Part shown: positions 56,154 to 64,000 of the stretch, piece by piece
How the letters are laid out: each line of letters starts with the position of its first letter
Numbering within the stretch: the stretch's first letter is position 1
Made by a program: the position numbers and the translations under genes
NCBI RefSeq assembly: GCF_001905095.1
Contig: NZ_LWLS01000078.1
Coordinates: 1 to 64,000, forward strand
Direction of reading: 5' to 3'
Origin: Micromonospora sp. CB01531
Lineage (GTDB): Bacteria; Actinomycetota; Actinomycetes; Mycobacteriales; Micromonosporaceae
DNA: 64,000 bases
The notes under the pieces: model-generated
The model's database searches: none
Told to the model about the DNA's origin: nothing
Seen by the model: only the letters and a program-made list of their open reading frames with translations

Positions 56154-57236
56154 TCAGTACCGGAGGTTGCTGGCCAGCAGCGGCGGGTACACGGCAGAGG
56201 TTTCACCGTCGACAGTCGTGCCTCCGAACTGCAGCATCGCCCGTGCCGCGCCGTGCAGATTCGCCGGGTAGTTTAGGGCGGGTGCGGACACCTCGTCCAA
56301 CGCGGACAGCTGCTGCGCAGTGAGGGTTACCTCGAGGCCGGCCAGGTTGTCGGTGAGGTGGCTGAGTCGGCGGGCGCCGAGAATGGGTACGACGGTGCCG
56401 GGACGTGCTCGCAGCCAGGCCAGCGAGACCGCAGCCGGGGTGGTGGCGAGTTCGTCGGCGATCGTGACGACCGCCTCAATCACGGTGTAGTCGCTGTCTC
56501 GGGGACCGGGCATGTGGCCTGACCGGGCCGAGTCGGTGACCTGGGTATGCCGCCGGTACTTGCCGGACAGGAAGCCGTTCTTAAGCGGGCTCCAGGGGAC
56601 CAGGGCCAGGCCCTGATCATGGGCGAGCGGGGCGAGTTCGCTCTCGACTTCCCGCGCAAGCAGCGAATACTCGACTTGGAGGGCGATCAGTGGGGCCCAT
56701 CCCCGAAGGAGCGCCATGGTGTGGGCCTGTGCGGTGAGCCACGCCGGTGTGTTCGAGAACCCGAGGTAGCGAACCTTCCCGGCGTGGACCAGGTCATCGA
56801 GGGTCCGCATGGTTTCCTCGATTGGGGTGTTGCGGTCCCAGTTGTGCAGCCAGTACAGGTCGAGGTAATCGGTGTTCAGCTGGCGCAGCGTGGCGTCGAG
56901 TTGCGCGATGATGGCGCTGCGGCCGGCCCCACCGCCGTTGGGATCGCCGGGGAAGAGGTTGGTGAAGAACTTCGACGCCAGGATCACCCGTTCGCGCTGG
57001 CCGGGCCGGGCGGCGAGGAAGTCTCCGATGATCTTTTCAGAGTGGCCGTTGGTGTAGAAGTTGGCGGTGTCGATGAAGTTGCCCCCGAGGTCCAGATAGG
57101 TCGCGAGGATCTCCTCCGACTCCTCCACGCTGCATCCGGCACCCGGCGGGTCCTCGCCGAAGGTCATCGCTCCCAAGGCGAAAGGACTGACCCGCAATCC
57201 CGAGCGGCCGAGGGTGACATAGTGGTTCAGCGGCAT
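56154..57236 (-). CDS. Aldo/keto reductase
   Basis: The 360-residue NADPH oxidoreductase shows the AKR catalytic tetrad in order: Asp and Tyr in NFIDTANFYTNG, Lys in ILASKFF and His in LYWLHNWD. It also has LGFSNTPAW and the cofactor-binding end VVPILGARRLSHLTDNL. It reduces aldehydes or ketones. ATG 57236 follows AGGGAGCG. The 382-bp gap behind it (57237-57618) holds a 15-bp inverted repeat and no gene. A related sequence lies near the AraC/ABM promoter, so the reductase probably belongs to the same regulon. Confidence 0.87.
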   Translation of the reverse strand: MPLNHYVTLGRSGLRVSPFALGAMTFGEDPPGAGCSVEESEEILATYLDLGGNFIDTANFYTNGHSEKIIGDFLAARPGQRERVILASKFFTNLFPGDPNGGGAGRSAIIAQLDATLRQLNTDYLDLYWLHNWDRNTPIEETMRTLDDLVHAGKVRYLGFSNTPAWLTAQAHTMALLRGWAPLIALQVEYSLLAREVESELAPLAHDQGLALVPWSPLKNGFLSGKYRRHTQVTDSARSGHMPGPRDSDYTVIEAVVTIADELATTPAAVSLAWLRARPGTVVPILGARRLSHLTDNLAGLEVTLTAQQLSALDEVSAPALNYPANLHGAARAMLQFGGTTVDGETSAVYPPLLASNLRY

Positions 57237-57323
57237 GACCGCGCTCCCTTGGATGTGTCGGACTGGTCGGCTCAATCCAAGCTCGCGCCGCGTGTCCCAA
57301 GGTAGAAAGATCCGCGCACGTTC

Positions 57324-57408
57324 TTGCCCGATCCTACCGATGTCATTGCGATCCGGTCAGCCGGCACATTGGCCGCCCGAGCTCCCTATGCGAGGTAGGA
57401 TCGGGCAA
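57324..57408. promoter_or_regulatory. Inverted operator-like pair upstream of the aldo/keto reductase
   Basis: TTGCCCGATCCTACC (57324-57338) is the exact inverse of GGTAGGATCGGGCAA (57394-57408), 55 bp apart. The same word, with one change, recurs at 58563-58578 by the AraC gene. It is a good candidate for the binding site of the neighbouring AraC-family protein, possibly through looping. It lies in the otherwise gene-free gap 57237-57618. Confidence 0.6.
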
Positions 57409-57618
57409 GTAGAAAAGATTACTTCTATATCGTTCCTACCTTCCAAGATGCTTTTCCAGGTCCGTCCGCGGTGCGGGGCACCCCGGCTCCGGCGATGGGA
57501 CGGGTAGGCAGAATCGCGCAGACCGCACTGGTCGCTGGAGCCACTCAGGCGCTGTCCTGGCACCGCCTCCTGAGGTCCGGCCCCTGCCGGTTCGCGGAGG
57601 CCAGGCGATCGCCGGCGG

Positions 57619-58524
57619 TCAGACGACCGCCGGCACGGCGGCTCGGGTTGTGCCGCGCAGGCGGGCGGCGTCCTGGCTGGGAGGCGCGCCGAACTGCCGA
57701 CGATACTCCCGGCTGAACTGGGACGGGCTCTCGTAGCCGACGCGCGTGCCCACGCCGGTGATGTCGTTGGGGTGGGTGGCTAGCAGGAGTCGCGCCTCCT
57801 GCAACCGGATCTGCTTCTGGAACTGGATCGGGCTCATCGCGGTCACGGCCTGGAAGTTGCGATAGAACGCTGACACGCTCATCCCGGATCGGCGCGCCAG
57901 GTCCTCCACCCGGAACGACTGCGCATAGTGATCGCGGATCCACCGCACCGCGCGGGCGATGTGGCTGAGACTGCTGTCGGCCAGCCCGAGCTGCCGGACG
58001 GCGGCACCCTGCTCCCCGGTGAGCAGCAGCCACAGGATCTCCCGTTTGATCAGGGGCGCAAGCACCGTGACGTCCCGGGGTCGGTCCAGCAGCCGAAGCA
58101 ATCGGATCACCGCGTCGCCGAGTTCGTCGGGAGCGTCGCTGACCACCATCCCCGACGGCGTGCCGCCGGTCAGGGGCGGAAGATCGCCCGGCGCGGCCTG
58201 CAACAGCAACTCCGCGACCGTGGCCGGGTGCAGCAGCAGCCCGAACCCCAGAGCCGGTGAGTCGGCGCTGGCCTGGGTGAAGCGGCCGGTGACCGGCAGG
58301 TCGACCGACGCGACAAGGTACTGGCCGGCCCGGTACTCATACACGCGGTCGCCGAGCGCCATCTGTTTGGCGCCTTGGGCGATGAGTGCCAGCACGGTAC
58401 CGGACATCGATGTGGTCGGCGCGGTCTGCTGCTCGACCTTCGAAATCAGCACCCCGTCGATCGCGGTGCTCATGTCGGCTCGGGCGTGGCGGGCCAGCAG
58501 CGCCCGCAGCTCAGGGAGGTACAC
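57619..58524 (-). CDS. AraC-family regulator with cupin-like N-terminal domain
   Basis: The ~301-residue protein has an AraC_N-type sensor domain (IDGVLISKVEQQTAP, SGTVLALIAQGAKQMALGDR, QYLVASVDLPVTGRF). The C-terminus carries two helix-turn-helix motifs (FRVEDLARRSGMSVSAFYRN, then ITGVGTRVGYESPSQFSREY). It activates or represses nearby genes in response to a small molecule. GTG 58524 fits the family start, but the frame is open to a TTG at 58560, so the exact start is unsure. It is divergent from the ABM gene. Confidence 0.85.
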   Translation of the reverse strand: MYLPELRALLARHARADMSTAIDGVLISKVEQQTAPTTSMSGTVLALIAQGAKQMALGDRVYEYRAGQYLVASVDLPVTGRFTQASADSPALGFGLLLHPATVAELLLQAAPGDLPPLTGGTPSGMVVSDAPDELGDAVIRLLRLLDRPRDVTVLAPLIKREILWLLLTGEQGAAVRQLGLADSSLSHIARAVRWIRDHYAQSFRVEDLARRSGMSVSAFYRNFQAVTAMSPIQFQKQIRLQEARLLLATHPNDITGVGTRVGYESPSQFSREYRRQFGAPPSQDAARLRGTTRAAVPAVV

Positions 58525-58562
58525 GGCCCGATTGAAGCACAAGACCGATACTCGCAACAACA

Positions 58563-58578
58563 GTAGGATCAGGCAAGT
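58563..58578 (+). promoter_or_regulatory. Third copy of the AraC-associated 16-bp word
   Basis: GTAGGATCAGGCAAGT differs by one base from GTAGGATCGGGCAAGT at 57395-57410. It lies in the gap between the divergent AraC and ABM genes, where an operator would be expected. A small hairpin (CTACCA/TGGTAG, 58595-58613) is just beyond it. Confidence 0.55.
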
Positions 58579-58681
58579 GGTCGCGAGTTTTCTTCTACCA
58601 TTTCCGCTGGTAGCACTGCTTCTATCGGAGTGTCAATTTCCCGCGGGTCCACCACGGCCCGACGATTGAGGAGGCACTTCG

Positions 58682-58987
58682 ATGACTGTTCGCCACGGGT
58701 TCCACGCCACCATGACCGCCCAGCCGGGCAAGGCTGACGAGCTGATCAAGCTGCTGCTCGACGCGCCGTCCCTGCCCCACGACGATTGCCTCGTCTTCCT
58801 GGTGGCCCGCTCGGCCTCCGACCGCGACGTCGTCCACGTCATCGAAGGCTGGACCAGCGCCGAGGCTCACAGCGCCTTCTTCGGTGGCGACCGGGCCCAG
58901 GCCCTGGTCGCGAAGCTTCAGCCGCTGCTGGCCGGCGAGCCGACCTACACCGACGCAGTGCCGGTCGGCGGCAAGGCGACCTTCTGA
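58682..58987 (+). CDS. Antibiotic biosynthesis monooxygenase (ABM)-fold protein
   Basis: The 101-residue ferredoxin-like-fold protein matches the ABM/YgiN family (RHGFHATMTAQPGKADELIK, DVVHVIEGWTSAEAHSAFF). Members are cofactor-free quinol-type monooxygenases or small-molecule binders. ATG 58682 follows GAGGAGG. It is the first gene after the AraC divergent promoter and is followed 51 bp later by an alpha/beta hydrolase, so the two are probably cotranscribed. Confidence 0.82.
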   Translation: MTVRHGFHATMTAQPGKADELIKLLLDAPSLPHDDCLVFLVARSASDRDVVHVIEGWTSAEAHSAFFGGDRAQALVAKLQPLLAGEPTYTDAVPVGGKATF

Positions 58988-59038
58988 ACCGGTGACCCGC
59001 ACCGATCACCCCGACCCGAATCATCGAAAGGACTCCTG

Positions 59039-60007
59039 TTGAACTCCCTCCGACCCGGCATCGACCCCGAGTTGCTCGCTCCCCTGGCCGAACTGCCGCC
59101 CATGCCGCCGCTGGGCCCCGAGGCGATCGAACAACTGCGTCACTTCCCACAACCGCCCATCGAGACCCAACTGGAAGGCCGCGCGGTCGAGCGGCGCGAC
59201 GTCACCGTCCCCGCCGGTGACGGAACGCAGATCCCGCTGTCCATATTTAGCCCCACCGATCGTGCCGCTGGGGCGCCCTGCGTCTACTGGATCCACGGTG
59301 GTGGGATGATGTGGGGCGACCGCTTCTCGAACATCGACATCCCGCTGGAATGGCTCGGCCTGTTCGGCGCCGTCGTGATCTCCGTGGATTACCGGCTGGC
59401 CCCAGAGGCAACAGGCACGACCCTGGTCGACGACTGCTACCACGGCCTGCTCTGGGTGGCCGAGAACGCCGCCGACCTCGGCATCGACGCCACCCGCATC
59501 GTCGTGGCCGGTGCCAGTGCCGGAGGCGGCTTGGCAGCAGGAGTCACACTCATGGCTCGCGACCGCGGTGCCCCGGCCATCGCCGCGCAGTTGCTGTCGT
59601 GCCCCATGCTCGACCACCGCAACAGCACCACCTCCAGCCGCCAGTACAGCCGCCTGGACGGCGTGTGGACCCGGGAGATGAACGAATTCGGATGGCGCAG
59701 CGTCCTCGGCGAGCACACCGGCGAGAACGTCTCCGCCTACGTCTCACCCGCGCTGGCGGACGATCTCTCCGGCCTGCCGACCACCTACATCGACGCCGGG
59801 ACCGCCGAGGTCTTCCGCGACGAGGACGTCACCTACGCGACCCGGATCTGGGCCGCCGGTGGTCAGGCGGAGTTGCATCTGTGGGCCGGTGGTTTCCACG
59901 GATTCGCGGCGCTGTTCCCGCACATCCGCGTCTCGGCCGCCGCGCGGCGCGCCCAGACCGACTGGCTGGCCCGAGTCCTGAACCCCAGCCCTGATCCCAA
60001 GAGCTGA
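59039..60007 (+). CDS. Alpha/beta hydrolase, hormone-sensitive-lipase type
   Basis: The 322-residue esterase has the HSL-family oxyanion motif HGGGMMWGD, the nucleophile elbow GASAGGGLA, an acidic DAGTAEVFRDED and the catalytic His in GGFHGFA. It cleaves small carboxylic esters. The likely start is TTG 59039 with AAAGGA a few bases upstream, and it matches the usual family length. It probably forms a two-gene unit with the ABM protein under AraC control. Confidence 0.87.
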   Translation: MNSLRPGIDPELLAPLAELPPMPPLGPEAIEQLRHFPQPPIETQLEGRAVERRDVTVPAGDGTQIPLSIFSPTDRAAGAPCVYWIHGGGMMWGDRFSNIDIPLEWLGLFGAVVISVDYRLAPEATGTTLVDDCYHGLLWVAENAADLGIDATRIVVAGASAGGGLAAGVTLMARDRGAPAIAAQLLSCPMLDHRNSTTSSRQYSRLDGVWTREMNEFGWRSVLGEHTGENVSAYVSPALADDLSGLPTTYIDAGTAEVFRDEDVTYATRIWAAGGQAELHLWAGGFHGFAALFPHIRVSAAARRAQTDWLARVLNPSPDPKS

Positions 60008-60072
60008 GCCGGTCCCACGGCCGGCGTCGAGCGCCGGCCATGGGCACCCGCGTCGGACGCGGCATCGCGGCC

Positions 60073-61299
60073 CTAGTGTGCCGGGGAGGGGGCTTCGGGG
60101 GGACGGCCGGCGGCGTGACGGGCGTCGGCGAGGGCGACGGCGAGCAGTATGAGTCCGGCAACGACCGGAGAGGCCAGCGGCGGGGCGAAGTACAGGGGGA
60201 TGGCGGCGACCGCCAGGGCGGCGATGGCGACGACGCGGCGGATGGAGAGCCGGTTGTACACGATGCGTTCCAGACGGATACGGCCGTAGAGGAACAGTGC
60301 CGCGCCGCCGAGGCTGGCGATGAGCCACGCGGGTTCAGGCGTGCCGCCCGGATGCTTCAGCACGGCCTCGAAGCCGACGGCGGTGGCGACGATGCCCAGC
60401 ACCATGAGGACGTGGGCAGTGCCGGTGGCGCGGCCGGCGGCGTCCCTGTCCCCTGCGGCGGCGAGGGCATCGGCGAGGATCTGCCCGGAGCGGTAGAAGT
60501 AGATGCGCCACAGCAGCACTACCGACAGGAACGCCACCACCAGCAGCGCCGAGGTGGCCAGACTGATCGGCTGGCCGGTGAACGTGAGGCCGACACCGAG
60601 CACGGTTTCCCCGAGGGCGATCATCAGCAACTGCTGGTAGCGCTCGGGCAGGTGATGTTTGCTGTCCGTGGCCCACGCGCTGACCGGCGGTTCGGTCGTC
60701 CACGGTACCGGCCAGCGCAACTGCGCGGAGACGATGTCCACGGTCACGGCGGCCCCCCAAAAGGCGGCCCGGGCACCGCCACTGACGGCGGCGCCGGCGA
60801 AGAAGATCCCCGACGAGAGCAGGCGCCACGGCAGCGACCGGCGGTAGAGCTTATGCAGGGGGTGTCCGCGCAGCGCGGGCATCAGGATGAGCGGCCGGCC
60901 CAACTGCAGGATCACGTACGGCAGCACGAACGCCAACCCGCGGCCGACGAACGCGGACGGCAGCGACGACGACATGACCAGAATCCCGAAGGCGCTGGCC
61001 AGCACGATCAACTGGATCTTGGGACGGCGAGGGTCGAACCAGCTGGTGATGTGCGCGGTCGTGATCCACAACCAGATCAGCGGCAGCGCCAGCACGAGCA
61101 TGAAGGCCATCGCCCGCCACCGGACGACAATGTCATGGCTGACGAGGTCCCGCCCGACCCGGCTGACCACCCCCGCCAGGGCGAACACCAACACTAGGTC
61201 GACGAACAGCTCCAGAAAGTTGGCCTGCCGCACATCCTCGCGGCGTTGCAACAGGTCCTGACCCTCTCCACCGCCTTCCCGATGTCCCACAGCGCCCAT
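60073..61299 (-). CDS. LtrA-family membrane protein
   Basis: The ~408-residue protein has about ten transmembrane helices and the low-temperature-requirement A signature at the start (ANFLELFVDLVLVFALAGVV), with GETVLGVGLTFTG in the middle and a conserved HHLPERYQQL. The role of LtrA proteins is poorly understood. ATG 61299 is chosen because it precedes the conserved start by ~25 residues; the open frame runs antisense-like to 61779. The gene converges with the hydrolase. Confidence 0.85.
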   Translation of the reverse strand: MGAVGHREGGGEGQDLLQRREDVRQANFLELFVDLVLVFALAGVVSRVGRDLVSHDIVVRWRAMAFMLVLALPLIWLWITTAHITSWFDPRRPKIQLIVLASAFGILVMSSSLPSAFVGRGLAFVLPYVILQLGRPLILMPALRGHPLHKLYRRSLPWRLLSSGIFFAGAAVSGGARAAFWGAAVTVDIVSAQLRWPVPWTTEPPVSAWATDSKHHLPERYQQLLMIALGETVLGVGLTFTGQPISLATSALLVVAFLSVVLLWRIYFYRSGQILADALAAAGDRDAAGRATGTAHVLMVLGIVATAVGFEAVLKHPGGTPEPAWLIASLGGAALFLYGRIRLERIVYNRLSIRRVVAIAALAVAAIPLYFAPPLASPVVAGLILLAVALADARHAAGRPPEAPSPAH

Positions 61300-61433
61300 A
61301 CTCGCCGAGCACAACCCCGGTCCACCGGCGGTTGAACGCCGTACACCCGGAGGGAATCCGCTCACCGGTGGCCGTCGCCGTCTCCTGGCCCGACCAGGAT
61401 GCCGCCGATCAGGGAAACGTCTGACCGTGCGTT

Positions 61434-61700
61434 TTGAGCCGTCCTCCAACGAGTGGGCCGGGACCGAACGCCCTCGAACGGTTTCCGGGCTGGCTAACGT
61501 ACCGGTGTGACGATGGGCCGGTCCGTTGCGGTGCGGGCTGGACGGCATTCCGCCTCCTCGCGGTGCTTGCCGCTCGGCGCGCGACGACCGCCGGATGCGT
61601 CGGCCCCACGGTGACCGACGACGGCTACCGCAACAAGGTGGCCGACACGGCGCGACAGCTGTCCTCCGCCATCGCCTCCATCCAACAGGCCGCCAAGTGA
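61434..61700 (+). other. Possible small lipoprotein-like remnant in a 600-bp gap
   Basis: The gap 61300-61898 holds one open frame of interest. Its end reads TTAGCVGPTVTDDGYRNKVA, then DTARQLSSAIASIQQAAK, with a lipobox-like TAGC behind a short hydrophobic run. It recalls small actinomycete lipoproteins that begin GCxGPT, but it is short and its N-terminal part looks noncoding. I treat it as a doubtful or truncated gene. The rest of the gap shows nothing. Confidence 0.25.
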
Positions 61701-61898
61701 GTCGGATCTTTCGGCGCCGACCGGGAGGAGCCGACCTCCCAGATTCGTGGCCTGTTGCGAGGGCCGCAACCTCGGTCAAGGCGGCGGCGATGTCGCCGAG
61801 GCGACACTCCAGATTCGAGGCAGCACTGATCCGCGAACCGGGCGGAGCGGCCTAGGCTGCGGAAATCCGCGATGTCGCCCCGGGTCCAAGGAGAAGTG

Positions 61899-62075
61899 AT
61901 GCGCTTTCGCATTGTCGTCGGGCTGGTCCTTGCCGGCCTTGTCGGCAGCACCGGTCTCGGTGTGCCTGTCGTGACGTATCACCAGGCAGCGAGAACGCTT
62001 GACGATGAGGGGTACGTTCGACAGTTGGCGGTGCCGCCACCCCCTGATCGGATGACGAGGACCAGTGACAGGTGA
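61899..62075 (+). CDS. Short membrane-anchored or secreted peptide coupled to the regulator
   Basis: ATG 61899 has AAGGAG 5 nt upstream (61888-61893). The 58-residue product is a hydrophobic segment (MRFRIVVGLVLAGLVGSTGL) followed by a charged tail ending PPPPDRMTRTSDR. Its TGA overlaps the GTG of the TPR-BTAD regulator (GTGA, 62072-62075), so the two are co-translated. I recognise no family. Its place mirrors that of the repeat peptide in front of the AfsR-type regulator at 12013, and it could be a signal, anchor or modulator for the regulator. Confidence 0.55.
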   Translation: MRFRIVVGLVLAGLVGSTGLGVPVVTYHQAARTLDDEGYVRQLAVPPPPDRMTRTSDR

Positions 62076-64000
62076 CTCCGATGAAAGGCGTTGGCGCCAA
62101 GACCACCGACCCGGGTGGTCCTGACCGGCTTGAAGTTCTCGGTCCGGTCGAGGCGGCCGTACACGACGGGCGTTACGACGAGGCCCTGCGCCATCTCGCG
62201 GCCGTGCCGGCGGACGCGCCGTTGCCGGCGGCGCTGGCCTGGCGCCTCGGTGTGCTGCTGCACCAACGAGGGCGGTTCGACGCGGCGGAAGCCTGCTTCC
62301 AGCGCGCGGCACTGGACGCTGCCGACCATGGGCCGTCCGCGCTGGCGGACCGCGCCCAGGTGCTCGCCGGCTTGGCCGCGACCCGCTGGGCGAGGGGCGA
62401 CCAGGCGCAGACCCGGCAACTCGTCGAGGAGGCCGTCCGCGTCGCGGAGCAGAGCGGGGACGACTCGGCGGTTGCGGCGGCGTACGTGGCGCAGGCGCTG
62501 GTCGCGTTCAGCGACGGCAACCGGGCCGACAACGAGTACGCGTACGCCCGGGCGCTCGCGGCGGCCGAGCGGGCCGGCGACTTCGGCCAGCAACTCCGGA
62601 TCCGGTGCAACGTCGGCTCACGCCTGGTGGAGGAGGGACGCTACCGGTCGGCCGTCGAAGAACTCCGGGAGGCGGTCCGGCTCGGCGAGCTGCTCGGGCA
62701 CCAGACGCTGCTCGCATTGGCGTTGCACAACCGGGCGGAGGCCTGGTTGGGGCTGGGCGAGTTGCGCCGGGCGCGTAGCGACGCGGACGAGGCCGTGGCC
62801 CGGTGGCAGCAGGCCGGGTCGCCGCTGGCGGCCTTCGGGTTGGCGCTGGCCGCCCGGGTGCACCGCGTCCGTGGCGCTGCCCACCAGGCGATGGTCGCCT
62901 ACCAGGCGGCGCTGGCGATGGGCGAGCCGGACGGCAACGCCCAGGTGTTGGTCGAGGCGTGCGCGGGGCTCGCGCGGATCAGCTACGCAGACGATCCGGT
63001 GGCGGCCGAGCAGCACGCCGGGCGCGCCCTGGCCATGCCCAGCGCCGCCGGGCCCACCGTCGCCGAACTGGCCGCGGGCTGGGTCGCCCTCTGCTCCGGT
63101 GATCCGCAGGCCGCACTACGTTACGGCGAACAGGTCCGAGCTGAGGCCGGCCGCCGTCGTGACGCCGCCGGCCTGGCCGAGGCCATGGAGCTCGCCGCGC
63201 TCGCCTCCCACCGGGCCAGCCCCGAGGCGGCGTCCGCCCGGGGGGTCCGCCGCCTCCTCGCCAGCCTGGTCGAGGCAGCGACCATCTGGGCCGAACTGGG
63301 CAACGAGTTCGCCCTCGCCACCAACGCCCTCCTGCAGGCACGTCTCTCCGGCGACCAGTTGGCGGAGGAGGTGGCATACGAGCGGCTGAAGCAGATCGGC
63401 GTGCAGGACGGCGCCTGGCAGGTCGCCGGCCCGTTGGCGTCGATCGGCCCGGCAGCCGTCGCCGAGGTCGAGGTGCAAACCCTGGGCCAGTTCACCGTAC
63501 GGCTGGCCGGGGTGCCCGTGCCGGTGGGTAGCTGGCAGTCCCGCAAGGCGCGGGACCTGCTCAAGATGGTGATCGGGCAGCTCGGGAAGCCCGTCGCCCG
63601 CGAGGCCCTGGCCACCGCACTGTGGCCGGAGGCCCGGACGGACGTGGCGCTGCGCCGCCTGTCCGTCCTGATCTCGACCGTCCGGGGCGTACTCGATCCG
63701 GACCGGCAGCATCCGGCTGACCGCTACCTCGCCACCGATCCTGCCACCGTCAGGATCAACCCGGCGCACGTCGCGGTGGACGCGCTGCGCTTCTATGAAG
63801 CGGCCCGCGCGGCCATCGCGGCGGACGGCGCGAGCACGACGAAGGCCCGGCCGAGCGGCGGCCCAGAACCGGCAGAAGCCGAGGGCGCCGATGGCGATGT
63901 CCGGCTGCTGACCCGCCTCGAGGCGGCGGTGGCCCGATACACCGGCGATCTCTGCGACGACGGTGAGGTCGTTGGAGACTGGGTGCAGCGTCCCCGTGCC
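62072..64000 (+). CDS. TPR-winged helix-BTAD transcriptional regulator, cut by window end
   Basis: The frame is open from GTG 62072 (alternative ATG 62081) to the right edge, at least 643 codons with no stop. The first ~450 residues are TPR-like helices (GRYDEALRHLAAVP, GRFDAAEACFQRAAL, GRYRSAVEELREAVRLGELL, AMVAYQAALAMGE). Then comes an OmpR/SARP-type winged helix (VQTLGQFTVRLAGVPVPVGS, ARDLLKMVIGQLGKPVAREA, ALWPEAR) and the start of a BTAD domain (VAVDALRFYEAARAAI, YTGDLCDDGE). This order, TPR first, is the reverse of AfsR. It probably controls nearby genes to the right of the window. Translation is coupled to the short peptide gene. Confidence 0.8.
   Translation, partial: MTPMKGVGAKTTDPGGPDRLEVLGPVEAAVHDGRYDEALRHLAAVPADAPLPAALAWRLGVLLHQRGRFDAAEACFQRAALDAADHGPSALADRAQVLAGLAATRWARGDQAQTRQLVEEAVRVAEQSGDDSAVAAAYVAQALVAFSDGNRADNEYAYARALAAAERAGDFGQQLRIRCNVGSRLVEEGRYRSAVEELREAVRLGELLGHQTLLALALHNRAEAWLGLGELRRARSDADEAVARWQQAGSPLAAFGLALAARVHRVRGAAHQAMVAYQAALAMGEPDGNAQVLVEACAGLARISYADDPVAAEQHAGRALAMPSAAGPTVAELAAGWVALCSGDPQAALRYGEQVRAEAGRRRDAAGLAEAMELAALASHRASPEAASARGVRRLLASLVEAATIWAELGNEFALATNALLQARLSGDQLAEEVAYERLKQIGVQDGAWQVAGPLASIGPAAVAEVEVQTLGQFTVRLAGVPVPVGSWQSRKARDLLKMVIGQLGKPVAREALATALWPEARTDVALRRLSVLISTVRGVLDPDRQHPADRYLATDPATVRINPAHVAVDALRFYEAARAAIAADGASTTKARPSGGPEPAEAEGADGDVRLLTRLEAAVARYTGDLCDDGEVVGDWVQRPRA

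Overview
The window is very GC-rich DNA with frequent GTG starts and tight, often overlapping genes. It carries SARP/AfsR-type regulators, an F420-type LLM-family remnant and long NRPS genes. This points to a filamentous actinomycete; a Micromonosporaceae-like genome is my best guess, from general gene content only.

Left flank (1-20 kb). A TnpB-like transposase gene broken at its 3' end sits beside the 3' remnant of a DinB-family gene that it probably interrupted. Next come a formylglycine-generating-enzyme-like protein, a small secreted Trp-rich protein, a DHFR-fold reductase and a LuxR-type regulator. On the minus strand lie a secreted M23-like protein and a giant secreted PKD/RCC1/Calx-beta/PxKF protein. 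A tiny secreted peptide made of four 10-residue repeats precedes a large AfsR-type regulator (winged helix-BTAD-ATPase-TPR) that carries a frameshift. Four 11-bp direct repeats with the spacing of a SARP operator lie in front of an FAD aromatic hydroxylase. A small membrane protein, an LLM oxidoreductase pseudogene and a secreted carboxylesterase complete the flank.

Core (20.2-52.0 kb): an NRPS/PKS gene cluster. The plus-strand arm is a free T-C-A protein, a free methyltransferase carrying both flanks of an adenylation-domain C-terminal subdomain, and an M1 aminopeptidase. The minus-strand arm is read from 50064 down to 27552 as one coupled operon: A(with degenerate MT)-T; C-A-T; half C-A-T-C-half C-A-T; KS-AT-(KR remnant)-T-C-A-T-C-A-T-TE; then MbtH. 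An MFS exporter and a flavin/PNPOx-fold protein diverge from it. Read by eye, the A-domain codes suggest valine for the second unit and for the free module, and glycine for the third unit. The operon should build a chain of about six amino acids with one polyketide extension, released by the TE.

The most unusual points are in the core. One condensation domain appears split into its two lobes by an inserted A-T-C block. The starter's built-in methyltransferase looks dead, while a seemingly intact one of the same inserted type is encoded separately in the same cluster. An M1 aminopeptidase is embedded among the biosynthetic genes.

Right flank (52-64 kb). A secreted WD/propeller-like protein, a membrane-anchored multicopper oxidase, and an AraC-controlled set (aldo/keto reductase, AraC regulator, ABM monooxygenase, alpha/beta hydrolase) that shares a 16-bp operator-like sequence. 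An LtrA-family membrane protein follows, then a short membrane-anchored peptide translationally coupled to a TPR-winged helix-BTAD regulator that runs off the right edge.
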